Both the position numbers and the translations under genes were made by a program. Of a stretch of 64,000 nt of DNA, positions 27,202 to 40,176 are shown in pieces. How positions within the stretch are numbered: the first letter of the stretch is position 1; each line of letters begins with the position of its first letter. The notes under the pieces were generated by a model. It saw nothing but the letters and a program-made list of their open reading frames with translations. It had not been told where the DNA came from and searched no databases. The DNA lies in assembly GCF_000374525.1 (NCBI RefSeq), contig NZ_KB894570.1, forward strand, positions 558,001-622,000, read 5' to 3'. Source of the DNA: Amorphus coralli DSM 19760 (GTDB lineage: Bacteria; Pseudomonadota; Alphaproteobacteria; Rhizobiales; Amorphaceae).

Positions 27202-27477
27202 TTAGAAAGGCGCAAAATTGCGCTTCTGAAAATCATCCGAACAGGGAAGCTCCCGGATAGTGCCGAGAACGTCGCGATGGTTCTTCCCGAAAAAGGCGGC
27301 GACGTCCCGGCTTCTTGACAGGGTGTCTTCGCTAATTTCCTCGAACCGCTCGGCGGCGGGGAGCTTGGACCGCATGACCAGTCGGTAGACGTCCCGCTCG
27401 GGGATGATCGTCATGTCCTGCGCACCGCCACCCGAAAGGATGCGGTGAAACACCGCCCCCTTGCAGTGAGCCGCCAC
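27202..27477 (-). pseudogene. Chimeric Bro-N/Rha phage regulator remnant
   Basis: A 91-codon frame. The first part (GGGAQDMTIIPERDVYRLVM, SKLPAAERFE) is a Bro-N segment that stops just before the conserved W-x-x-x-E. It runs into SRSRDVAAFFGKNHRDVLGT and CSDDFQKRNFAPF, the start of a Rha-family regulator, and then ends. The join suggests a deletion between two phage regulator genes. It lies just downstream of hsdR. Confidence 0.6.
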
Positions 27478-27510
27478 GGCATCGCGCGGCCGGGCATATC
27501 CGTGGAGGGA

Positions 27511-30699
<3,189 letters not shown>

Positions 30700-30725
30700 A
30701 TCACCCGCCCCTCCTTGGCGAGTTG

Positions 30726-32858
30726 TCAGACGAAGCGCTCCTTGATGAAGGAAATCGCCTGATCTCCGGTCATTTCCCGGGACGAATTGCCGTTCCGCAC
30801 ATAGAAGCGGTCTTGTGGATTGCCGCCTTTGTCCGCCTGCTTGATGTAGATCGGTTTGTTGGCCTGGGAGATCTCCACACGGCAGATCTCCTTCTCGTCG
30901 ATTTGGGGGAACGTCAGGTTCACCTTGGTTGCGGCAAAAGCCTCTCCAAAGGCATTAATGATCAGGCTCCTGAAGTGCAGCTCGAACTTGTCGCGATCGC
31001 CACCATTGAGCGTCTTGTAGTCGCTATCCAGCCCGCAGATCTCGCCGTCATCGGCAACACCGATCAAAAGCCGTCCGCCATAGGCATTCGCGAAGGCGGC
31101 AATGGTCTTCATGATCACGCCTTCCAGTTCCTTGTTCACGCTCCCCTGCCTGATGTCCCAGCGCAGGGTTTGCTTGAACTCGACATCTTCGTTCTCACCT
31201 TCCGCGATCATGTCTTCGAGGGAGATCTCTTCGGCGACCGAATGCGTCTCCGCCAGCCCCTCGAGCCAGGCGTTCATGCTGTCCGCCAGCTTCTTGCGGC
31301 GGGTTTTCAGAAACAGCTCATAATTCTCGATCTGCCAGAGCTCGCGATCCTCAGGAATGAGCTGCAAGGCAAGCGCCTTGGGCTGGTTCTCCGCAACGCT
31401 GGAGAGGTAGGCCTCGGTCTCCTTGGCCCCTTTGGCGCGATTGGCGGTTTGCGTCAGGATCGCCCGGTTCGTCAGCTCCTGCGCCAACTGATACTTCAGG
31501 CGGTTCTCCATCCCATATCCCGCCGCCTTCAAGTTGGCGAAGGCGAATATGTGGTCGTACTCGAGCTGGTACTTCGCCCCCATCGGCTGATGGATCGAAA
31601 CGCCGGTCGTCAGGCACTTGGCTCCCCGGCTTTTCAGGTGCCAGCGTAACAAGCCGAACAGTGGATTCTGAACGGCACTTCCGACAAACTCCTCGGGAGA
31701 GATCGCGATCGCCCCACCCCGGTCTTCCCGGATTACATCGAGCAGGCGATCGAACGGCGTTTCGGAGTTGGCGACGATCTTCAGATCATGGTCGAGCTTC
31801 TGCGGAAGCTGGCTCACGTATCGCCGACGGATCTGCGAATAATAGAACCACTTCACCACCTTCTGGATCTCTGTGTGGCTCAGGTTGCAGTCCATACGGT
31901 AGCAATAGGCAACGATGGGAATGAGCGCGTAGATCGAGTTGATCTCGTCCGTGTGATCGACGAAGGCATGGCCGCGCAGCAAATTCGCCACATAATCCAG
32001 CACCTTGCCGTCGAGCGTCCGCCAGACATCCCGCACGGCTTCGTTGTTATCGGCCGCGTGAAGCTTACGCATATCCGAGCCGCTCTGATAGATGATGGCG
32101 AGCAGCGCAAAGACGACGAAATCGAGCTTGAAGATGAACCCATTCTTCTTGAGCGCATCCAGCTTGGCCTTAAAAGCCTCCCGAGCCTGGGGCCAGTAGC
32201 CTGAGATCTGCGCCAGCGCGAGTTCGGCATCGGTCAGTGAAATGCCACCGGCGTTGACGATGTAAAAGATGTCGATCGCTTCGCGCAGGCTGGCACGAAT
32301 GGGAATGTTCTGCTCAGGGAATTCACGATCGAGGATGGCGTGCACTGCGGCAAATCGATCATCGATCTCGTCGTCCTCTTCCTTCGTCACCACCCGGCCC
32401 GAACTCTCGAGAACGCGCACGACATCCCTTGCTCGAACGCTCTTCTTGAAGATGTCAGTGATATTGAGCCACCGCGGGTCGGCTTCCATTCGCTTCCGGT
32501 GGTAATCGACCTCCCCGGTTTGCACATGGATGTAGAGCCCTCGGGTATCTTCGGTGATTTCCTCCAAAGAGTAATAGGGCGGTAGCTCCCCCCGAATCAG
32601 CATGTAGAGCGTGGTGATCCGCTGCTGGCCGTCGAGCAGGATCTTGATGGCACCCTGCTTTGGATCGTAAACGTGATCGCCCTTCAGCTCCGGCGGATTG
32701 TTGGTATCCCATGTGAGCATGGTGCCGGTGGGATACTCCTTGAGCAGCGAGTCGACGAGCAGCTTCGCGTCCTTCTTCTTCCAGACATACTCGCGCTGGA
32801 AGGCCGGCACGAAAAGCTGACGCTCGTCGATCTTCTCAAGGATGCTGCTGATTTTCAT
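30726..32858 (-). CDS. DUF262 (GmrSD-like) / HNH-like / Schlafen AlbA_2 fusion protein
   Basis: 710 aa with three parts. Residues 1 to about 330 are a DUF262 (GmrS-type) NTPase-like domain: [20 protein letters not shown] and the invariant DGQQR at 76-80. Residues about 400-490 look like the DUF1524/HNH partner nuclease: [10 protein letters not shown] (His436) and [20 protein letters not shown], although the motif is looser than in GmrD. Residues about 556-700 are a Schlafen AlbA_2 domain: [10 protein letters not shown], then [20 protein letters not shown]. GmrSD enzymes cut glucosylated or modified phage DNA; here that is inference. The gene sits between hsdS and hsdR, overlapping hsdS by 4 bp (ATGA), so it is part of the operon and not a chance neighbour. 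Confidence 0.88.
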   Translation of the reverse strand: MKISSILEKIDERQLFVPAFQREYVWKKKDAKLLVDSLLKEYPTGTMLTWDTNNPPELKGDHVYDPKQGAIKILLDGQQRITTLYMLIRGELPPYYSLEEITEDTRGLYIHVQTGEVDYHRKRMEADPRWLNITDIFKKSVRARDVVRVLESSGRVVTKEEDDEIDDRFAAVHAILDREFPEQNIPIRASLREAIDIFYIVNAGGISLTDAELALAQISGYWPQAREAFKAKLDALKKNGFIFKLDFVVFALLAIIYQSGSDMRKLHAADNNEAVRDVWRTLDGKVLDYVANLLRGHAFVDHTDEINSIYALIPIVAYCYRMDCNLSHTEIQKVVKWFYYSQIRRRYVSQLPQKLDHDLKIVANSETPFDRLLDVIREDRGGAIAISPEEFVGSAVQNPLFGLLRWHLKSRGAKCLTTGVSIHQPMGAKYQLEYDHIFAFANLKAAGYGMENRLKYQLAQELTNRAILTQTANRAKGAKETEAYLSSVAENQPKALALQLIPEDRELWQIENYELFLKTRRKKLADSMNAWLEGLAETHSVAEEISLEDMIAEGENEDVEFKQTLRWDIRQGSVNKELEGVIMKTIAAFANAYGGRLLIGVADDGEICGLDSDYKTLNGGDRDKFELHFRSLIINAFGEAFAATKVNLTFPQIDEKEICRVEISQANKPIYIKQADKGGNPQDRFYVRNGNSSREMTGDQAISFIKERFV

Positions 32859-34236
32859 GAGGCTCTCGATACAGCGGGGGAAAGGTCGAGCTCTTCGGAG
32901 TCGCCCAAGCGGATCTCACCGGACATGAGTTTGGGCAGGAGGAGGTCACGGGTTGCGGCAAGAGTACGTATCTCTTTGAGACGCACTCGAATAAGTTCAA
33001 ACAGTGGTGATACCAGTTTGTCGAACCCTGCCTCTACAGTGTTCGGCATGTCATAAAAATTTATAGATTTAATACTCTTCGAGTTTACTGCATTCGCTAT
33101 TGATGAGGTGCTCCCCAATTGGCTGTAGTCGTAGCTTTTCATCCACAAATAGGCGAACCAAGGGGACCGTTTTTTCGTACCCTTTGCCAATTGGGCAATC
33201 GCCTCATTTGAAATCATCGGTCGATCCGCAATCGCTACCCTTCCCACGGTCAGCTTAAAGCTGACTACGACCGTGTCCGGCTCAATAAGTGGAACTCGAA
33301 AGTGAGCTGCTGCCTCTTCGGTCAAGCTTTCCGATGATTCAGAAATGAACGTCCCACATATACCCAGGTCTCGAATGGAGATCCAGGGGACATCGCTTAA
33401 GCTGCCACCGAAGTGTTGTTTCTCCTTCCTCGGCGGAGTTCTTCCAATCTTCACGATGAATGCGTCACCTAACTTGGTGAAGCTCCACCCCGTCGGCAGC
33501 CCATTGTCTCCGAAACTGTCCGGAAAGAGATCCGCGAGCTCTCTTGCCCGCTCGGCATCCTTGACCACACCGCCCATGATCTCGACCGGGTCGGTGGCGC
33601 CTTCCAGCTTGCGGCGGGTGGGGCCGAAATCCACGAACCAGTCGCGGAAGATCGCCTGCGCCATCGCCTCCAGCGTCTCGTTCATCCGCCGGTTCAGTTC
33701 GATCTTGTCGTCAAGATCATCCAGTATCGCCGCTATTTGCTCTTGCTGCTCTATGCCCGGCACCGGCACCGCAAGCCGCTTGATGATGCCTTCGTTTAAG
33801 TTCGGCATCGTCGCGCCAATCGCTTGCGCCCTGATCCATGCAATTGCTTCCGGCGACGACAGAAAATGAGAAAGAAAGGATGGCGAGACTTTCGACTGCT
33901 TTTGACTTACTCGCAGCCGGATAGCACCCGTTCCACATATGGCTCCAACATCAGCACTGCGGACGATTGCCGTTTGCCCGGTGGCCTGTGCGCCTCTCCT
34001 GGCGAATAGGATGTCGTTCAAAACCAGCTTGTGTTTTGATAGGCGGCTTGCGGTCTCTTCAGTCACCTTCGGCAGGTCTTGAGAGGCTATTCGGCGCTCC
34101 TTGATCGCTTCTGTCGGAACAACCGGAATACCATCCGCCACGTAGTCGTATGAGTGAAGCTGTGAGCCGAAGGGTCCAGTTTGCAATTCGACCACACCGT
34201 TCCCGCAAAGCTCCCCAATAAGCATTGTGGGGTAGC

Positions 34237-34240
<4 letters not shown>
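32855..34240 (-). CDS. hsdS: Type I restriction enzyme, specificity subunit S
   Basis: 461 aa starting at GTG 34240, which overlaps the hsdM stop (GTGA). It has two target-recognition domains (residues about 1-150 and 230-400), each followed by a conserved helical spacer. The first spacer is [20 protein letters not shown]; the second is [24 protein letters not shown] sequence is the most variable part of type I systems, and the DNA is clearly less GC-rich here, especially in TRD2. The recognition sequence cannot be read from the protein. Confidence 0.95.
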
Positions 34241-35793
<1,553 letters not shown>

Positions 35794-35936
35794 GTGGTCC
35801 CCCGAATCCAGAAGGAGACCATAGAAAGCGGGCGGCTGTCCGTAAACGATAGACGCTGCCTCCTGCAGACAAGCCGGGGTTGAGCACTCACGGGTTTGTC
35901 ACATTGGGCGCAGCGCACCCTCGGCAGTTCGATCAA
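35794..35936 (-). pseudogene. Possible start of a small Cys-containing phage protein, broken upstream of hsdM
   Basis: A TTG at 35934-35936 has a near-perfect Shine-Dalgarno (AAAGGAGGAGAT) and reads [20 protein letters not shown], like the start of small phage zinc-ribbon proteins. After about 25 residues the frame loses recognisable features and runs out of frame into hsdM. It may be a truncated gene whose leader now precedes hsdM. Confidence 0.3.
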
Positions 35937-35956
35937 ATCTCCTCCTTTGCCACCGT

Positions 35957-35983
35957 TGCCACAGGCTTCCGCCATTTGTGGCA
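35957..35983. repeat. Inverted repeat near right end of island
   Basis: TGCCACA and TGTGGCA arms separated by 13 nt, upstream of hsdM and 119 bp inside the right att core. It is a possible regulator or recombination-protein site; no more can be said. Confidence 0.35.
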
Positions 35984-36033
35984 TTCACACGCAATCTAGT
36001 AACGCTAGGGCAACAAGGCGCTACAACGAGAAA

Positions 36034-36063
36034 CGGCCCGGAAATCCGCAGAAATCCGGGCCG
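36034..36063 (-). terminator. Island intrinsic terminator after orphan tRNA 5' half
   Basis: A perfect 9-bp stem (CGGCCCGGA with TCCGGGCCG), 12-nt loop and then TTTCTCGTT on the minus strand. It lies 38 bp past the att core, so it would end transcripts that start at the old host tRNA-Leu promoter and keeps them out of hsdMSR. Confidence 0.7.
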
Positions 36064-36101
36064 AATTGACATTGTGTCTCAGTGGAGATTACCGGTCAGC
36101 C

Positions 36102-36112
36102 GATTTTAAGTC
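36102..36112. repeat. att core, right copy
   Basis: GATTTTAAGTC, identical to 21588-21598, at the anticodon-loop end of the tRNA 5' half. Confidence 0.85.
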
Positions 36113-36141
36113 CTGTGTGTCTACCATTCCACCACGCCCGC
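36102..36141 (-). pseudogene. 5' half of host tRNA-Leu(UAA), orphaned by island insertion
   Basis: 40 nt on the minus strand: acceptor GCGGGCG, D arm TGGTGGAATGGTAGACAC, anticodon 5' stem ACAGGA and loop CTTAAAA. The sequence that follows (TCGGCTGACCGG...) cannot pair with the anticodon 5' stem beyond two bases and has no T arm, so the tRNA is not rebuilt here. Its original promoter should lie in 36142-36250, where I see no gene. Confidence 0.9.
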
Positions 36142-36250
36142 ATGGCGCCGCAGGGCGGCACCCGACCAGCGATCGTAAGATCCCGGACCAAGCTGGATCT
36201 AGCACAGGCGCCGGCACCACCGGTAGGCCGTCTGCCTCACTCCGGTCCGG
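36142..36250. other. Host flank with the old tRNA-Leu promoter region
   Basis: 109 bp between the tRNA 5' end and the stop of the GGDEF gene. No gene; presumed tRNA promoter on the minus strand. Confidence 0.4.
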
Positions 36251-37420
36251 TTATCCCGGCTGCTGGCTCCCGGCGAAGATCGCCCGGCTCCGGCCCTCCG
36301 ACTTGGCTTGGTAGAGCGCGGCGTCGGCGCGCTTGAAGCAGTCCAGGTAGGATTCGCCAGCCCCCCGCACCGCGACTCCGAAACTGCCGGCGATCGAGGG
36401 TGCGGCGGCAGGAAGGTCGAAATCAGCAGCTGCAATGGCGTGTTCAAGACGCGCAACAAGGATCTGTGCGAGGTCGCGGCCGCCATCGGGGATCAGAATG
36501 GCGAACTCCTCGCCGCCGATGCGTCCAAGCACCTCAGACTGGCGAAGGCTCGATCGCATCAGCGCGCCGACGGCTCGCAACACCTCGTCGCCGGCGGCAT
36601 GGCCACAGGTATCGTTGACCAGCTTGAAGTGATCGAGATCGAGAAGGACCAACGCCGGCTGTCGCCCCTCGGCCTGCTCGAAAAGCTGACCGGCCCGATC
36701 CTCGAAGCCGCGCCGATTGAGCACGCCGGTCAGCTGGTCGAGATCACGCTCGGTACGCAGCCGATCGATCATCTCGGACAGCTCTGCGATCAGGATCGCA
36801 AGCAGAAGCGCTGTCCCGAGAACGGCGTTGGTCAGCTGCAGCACCGGCCAGAAGGCGGATTGTCCGAAGTTCTCGATCGACGGATCCGGCAGCATCGCAA
36901 GGGTGATGAAGGTGCGGGGAAAGAACTGGATCGCGAAGACCAGCAGGATCCAGAAGACCGCGCGTTCCGAATAGGGCCCACGCGCCAGGTGCGAAAGCCG
37001 CAGCGCCGTGTAGAGGAAGATCATGCCCGGCAGCAGGTTCTGGATGTAGACCCGCGCAACGAAGGAGGGATCCACGTAAACGAACCACAGCGCCAGGCCA
37101 GTGAACGCGGCCAGGATGAACGCATCAGCGGCGATCCCGATCCGGTGGCCGAAGCGGCGCAGGATGCCCTCGCAACCGGCCAGCGTCGCGCTGATGTAGA
37201 AGAGGCTGGATATGAAAATGTGGACCCCGACCGGGCTCGGCCAGCCGACGATGAGCCGGAAAATGCCGCCGACGGAGGACAGCAGGCAGCATGCCGCAAT
37301 GAGAAGCAGATAGTTGCGCCCGTCCGAGATCGCCCAGGCCCACAGGAAGGCGACGGCGAAGACGACAAAGGTGCTCGGCCCCACCAGGTTCAGAACCAGG
37401 CTGTCGGCTTGCCCGCCCAT
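36251..37420 (-). CDS. Membrane-bound diguanylate cyclase (GGDEF domain)
   Basis: 389 aa from ATG 37420 (MGGQADSLVLNLVGPSTF). Seven or so N-terminal transmembrane helices (about residues 10-215, MASE-like) are followed by a coiled linker and a GGDEF domain. The active-site loop is GGEEF in LGRIGGEEFAILIP, a functional variant, and the substrate motif is LDLDHFKLVNDTCGHAAGD. No RxxD inhibitory site is obvious. It would make cyclic di-GMP in response to a membrane signal. Upstream in-frame extension to 37783 is non-conserved. It is paralogous to the gene at 40130-41380. Confidence 0.93.
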   Translation of the reverse strand: MGGQADSLVLNLVGPSTFVVFAVAFLWAWAISDGRNYLLLIAACCLLSSVGGIFRLIVGWPSPVGVHIFISSLFYISATLAGCEGILRRFGHRIGIAADAFILAAFTGLALWFVYVDPSFVARVYIQNLLPGMIFLYTALRLSHLARGPYSERAVFWILLVFAIQFFPRTFITLAMLPDPSIENFGQSAFWPVLQLTNAVLGTALLLAILIAELSEMIDRLRTERDLDQLTGVLNRRGFEDRAGQLFEQAEGRQPALVLLDLDHFKLVNDTCGHAAGDEVLRAVGALMRSSLRQSEVLGRIGGEEFAILIPDGGRDLAQILVARLEHAIAAADFDLPAAAPSIAGSFGVAVRGAGESYLDCFKRADAALYQAKSEGRSRAIFAGSQQPG

Positions 37421-37754
37421 CGATATGCCCCTGCCCCCGGCCCTGTTCCCCCGTGCCGGACGCACCCGGCGGTACGCTCCGATTCCCGTTCGCGGAGTTC
37501 CTTCCAAGGCATCAAGCACATGCGCGTGGCGAAGTCCTCTTCTTTTGCGCTCCTTGCGAAGATCTGGGGGATAGCGACCCTCGCATTGCACCGGCATGCG
37601 CCCGGCTGATCTCTGCCCGCAAAGTAAACAGGAGACGCTGCTCCGGTCGTCACCGGTGCGGATAATGACGCCATGCGCGGCGGACCGACGGTTGCTGTAT
37701 TGCCCCTCATGACGAAAGCGCCCTAGTCTGTCCAGATACTCGGAGGGCGATCGC
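37421..37754. other. Divergent intergenic region, nothing specific
   Basis: 334 bp between the GGDEF gene (minus) and the LuxR-type gene (plus). Both promoters must lie here. Frames through it lack conserved features; no lux-box-like palindrome is evident. Confidence 0.45.
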
Positions 37755-38402
37755 ATGGAATGTGCCCGGGATCTCGAACCCATCGCTGAGCGGGCGTTAA
37801 GGGCCGCGGCGATGGAATCCGTCGGGCTCTACCTGTTCGACGACGAGGGGCGTTTCGAGCGCGGCATTATTCTCGGCATGCCGGACGCCTTCGTGAAGGC
37901 CTACGAGATCAGCGGCATTCCCATTGATCCGGTGCTCGCCCAGGTGCGCCAGCGCGGCACGCCCACGTCCACGGTCACCTGCCTCGGCGACCGGTGGAGT
38001 TCGAGCGAGCTCTACCGCCGAGTGTCGGGCCGCTTCGGGCTGAAGGGGTTCGCCACCCTCCCGCTCTATAACAGCACGCGGCTCGCGGGCGTGCTCTATC
38101 TCGGCTCCATGACCGACGCCAGTTTCGCCCGGCTGACGACGAACGGCCTCTGCGAAATGAGCGTTCATGCCACCAGCGTCTCCACCGAGCTTCTGACGCT
38201 GCCCCGCCGTCACCCGCGCCTCAGCCCGCGCCAGGACGCCGTGGCGCGGCTCGCCGCCCAGGGGCTCGCCAACCGGGAGATCGCCGAGGAGCTCGGCACC
38301 GGCGAGGCTGCGGTGCGCAAGCACCTGAAAGCGCTGAACCACATCTTCGGCACCAGCAACCGGACCGCCATGGCCGCCGTCTGGCGCGAAGGCCTTCTCT
38401 AG
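37755..38402 (+). CDS. LuxR-family transcriptional regulator (GAF-like sensor, no LuxI partner)
   Basis: 215 aa with a strong Shine-Dalgarno (CGGAGGG). Residues about 1-145 look like a GAF or autoinducer-binding-like sensor (MESVGLYLFDDEG, LPLYNSTRLAGVLYLGS). Residues about 150-215 are a LuxR helix-turn-helix: LSPRQDAVARLAAQGLANRE, IAEELGTGEAAVRKHLKAL. There is no acyl-homoserine-lactone synthase nearby, so if it is an AHL receptor it is a solo; the sensor ligand is unknown. The nitrilase gene starts 116 bp downstream on the same strand and is a likely target. Confidence 0.88.
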   Translation: MECARDLEPIAERALRAAAMESVGLYLFDDEGRFERGIILGMPDAFVKAYEISGIPIDPVLAQVRQRGTPTSTVTCLGDRWSSSELYRRVSGRFGLKGFATLPLYNSTRLAGVLYLGSMTDASFARLTTNGLCEMSVHATSVSTELLTLPRRHPRLSPRQDAVARLAAQGLANREIAEELGTGEAAVRKHLKALNHIFGTSNRTAMAAVWREGLL

Positions 38403-38518
38403 CTCGCTCCCCTCAGACAAGCGTGCGGCCGATGCGCTCCGGGGTCCCCGAACGGGGACTGTGACGGTTTGGCGTGTGGCCTCAGACTTTCCCGGTTCCC
38501 GCAATCCGGAGAGGTCTC

Positions 38519-39511
38519 ATGGTCAAGGTTGCCGCCGTTCAAGCTGCCCCCGTCTGGATGGATGCCAAGGGCACCCTGGACAAAACCATCGCGCTGATCG
38601 AAGAGGCCGGGCGCCAGGACATCGAGCTTCTCGCCTTCGGCGAGGTCTGGCTGCCCGGATACCCGTTCACCATCTGGCTGACCCCGCCCATGGCCGCCAT
38701 GGACGTGGTGATGGCGCACAGGATGAACGCCATCACGCTCGACGGCGCCGAGCTGAAAGCCATCGGCGAAGCCGCCGCGCGGGCAGGCACCTGGGTGGTG
38801 ATGGGCTTTGCCGAGCGCGACCGCGGCAGCATCTATTGCAGCCAGGTTCTCATCGACGACCGCGGCCGCATCGTCATGAGCCGGCGCAAGCTGCGCCCGA
38901 CGCACATGGAACGGACCGTGTGGGGCGAGGGTCCGGTCACCGACATCACGGTAGCCGACACGCCGCTCGGCAAGATCGGCGCGCTGTGCTGCTGGGAGAA
39001 CATCCAGCCCATCAACCGCCAGGGCATGTACCAGCTGGGCGAGCAGATCCACGTCGCGTCGTGGCCGAGCTTCGGCATGTTCAAGGGCGTCCGCCAGGCC
39101 TATGCGCTGTCGGCAGAGGCAAACCTGGTGGAAAGCCAGAGCTACGCCCTGCAGGGCGGCTGCTTCGTGCTGGCGGCGACCTCCATCATCTCCGAGGACA
39201 GCCTCGACGCCATCACCCAGGGCAACGAGCAACTGCGGCAGCTGGTGTCGGCCGGTGGAGGCGCGGCAGCGGTGTTCGGGCCCGACGGCTACCGGTTGAC
39301 CGACCCGATCGACGAGTTCACCGACGGGTTCGCCACCGCCGACATCGACCTGGCGATGATCGAGGGCGCCAAGGTCTTCGCCGACCCGGCCGGACACTAC
39401 TACCGGCCGGACCTCGCCCGGCACGTGCTGGAGGGCTTTGCCGGCCCCGTCGATGCCAACCCGAAGCCGGCGTCCGCCAGGTCGGATGCCGTCAGAGAGG
39501 CGGCGGAATGA
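38519..39511 (+). CDS. Nitrilase (carbon-nitrogen hydrolase, nitrilase branch 1)
   Basis: 330 aa from ATG 38519, preceded by a strong GGAGAGG; the ORF extends 15 codons further upstream without support. The catalytic Glu-Lys-Cys triad is intact: Glu42 in FGEVWLPGYPF, Lys124 in RRKLRPTHMER and Cys158 in ALCCWENIQPINRQG. The CWEN and GYP motifs place it among true nitrilases (nitrile to acid plus ammonia) rather than amidases or carbamylases. Aromatic or aliphatic preference cannot be decided. Its stop overlaps the PPOX start (ATGA). Confidence 0.92.
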   Translation: MVKVAAVQAAPVWMDAKGTLDKTIALIEEAGRQDIELLAFGEVWLPGYPFTIWLTPPMAAMDVVMAHRMNAITLDGAELKAIGEAAARAGTWVVMGFAERDRGSIYCSQVLIDDRGRIVMSRRKLRPTHMERTVWGEGPVTDITVADTPLGKIGALCCWENIQPINRQGMYQLGEQIHVASWPSFGMFKGVRQAYALSAEANLVESQSYALQGGCFVLAATSIISEDSLDAITQGNEQLRQLVSAGGGAAAVFGPDGYRLTDPIDEFTDGFATADIDLAMIEGAKVFADPAGHYYRPDLARHVLEGFAGPVDANPKPASARSDAVREAAE

Positions 39512-40176
39512 GCTACGGCTTCGACGATTTCTACACTCCCGCGCAGAGGGCACTGCAGGCGGACCTCGGAACGGAAAAACTCGCCGAGACCGTCTTCAAC
39601 GCCATTGTCTGGGACACGCTCGACGAGCAGGCCGCCGGCTTCATCGAGAGCCGCGACTTCTTCTTCCTCGCCACCGTCGACGGCGAGGGCCGCCCCACGG
39701 TGAGCTACAAGGGCGGCCCGCCGGGCGTCTGCCACGTGGTCGACGAGAGGACCCTCGTCTTTCCGGCCTACGACGGCAACGGCATGTACAAGAGCATGGG
39801 CAACGCCGCGGAGACCGGGAAGGTCGGCCTCCTGTTCATCGACTTCGAGACGCCGAACCGGATCCGGGTGCAGGGCTCGGTGCGCGTAACCGACGACGAT
39901 CCCGAGATGCACCGCTATCCTGGCGCGAAACTCGTTGCCCGGGTGGATGTCGAGTGCTGCTTCCTCAACTGCGCCCGCTACATCCACAAGCATCGCCGCG
40001 TGGAGACCAGCCCCTATGTGCCGGACGCGGCGGGCGAGCAGCCGCACCCCTCGTGGAAGCGCATCGACCTGGTCCAGGATGCTCTGCCGGAGCGCGAGCG
40101 CCGACGGACCGAGGCCGAAGGCGGCGTCATCACGATGGACGACTATGCGGAGAAGCTGATGGCCGGGCAGTCGTGA
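39508..40176 (+). CDS. Pyridoxamine 5'-phosphate oxidase family flavin-binding protein
   Basis: 222 aa. A split-barrel FMN-binding fold of the PPOX superfamily: RDFFFLATVDGEGRPTVSYK, GPPGVCHVVDERTLVFPAYDG and NPxR-like TPNRIRVQGSVRV. It is not the vitamin B6 enzyme PdxH itself, because the length and C-terminal arginine-rich motif differ; it is closer to flavin or F420/heme-binding relatives. The start overlaps the nitrilase stop by ATGA, which argues for joint function, unknown. The 3' end overlaps the convergent GGDEF gene by 47 bp. Confidence 0.9.
   Translation: MSYGFDDFYTPAQRALQADLGTEKLAETVFNAIVWDTLDEQAAGFIESRDFFFLATVDGEGRPTVSYKGGPPGVCHVVDERTLVFPAYDGNGMYKSMGNAAETGKVGLLFIDFETPNRIRVQGSVRVTDDDPEMHRYPGAKLVARVDVECCFLNCARYIHKHRRVETSPYVPDAAGEQPHPSWKRIDLVQDALPERERRRTEAEGGVITMDDYAEKLMAGQS

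Noticed and set aside
36034-36141. Possible intact tRNA-Leu at the right island junction
   Set aside because: The sequence after the anticodon loop pairs with only two bases of the anticodon stem, and no T arm or 3' acceptor follows, so only the 5' half is present.
37421-37783. Extended start of the first GGDEF protein
   Set aside because: The 120 extra residues are basic and non-conserved, while ATG 37420 directly precedes the first membrane helix.
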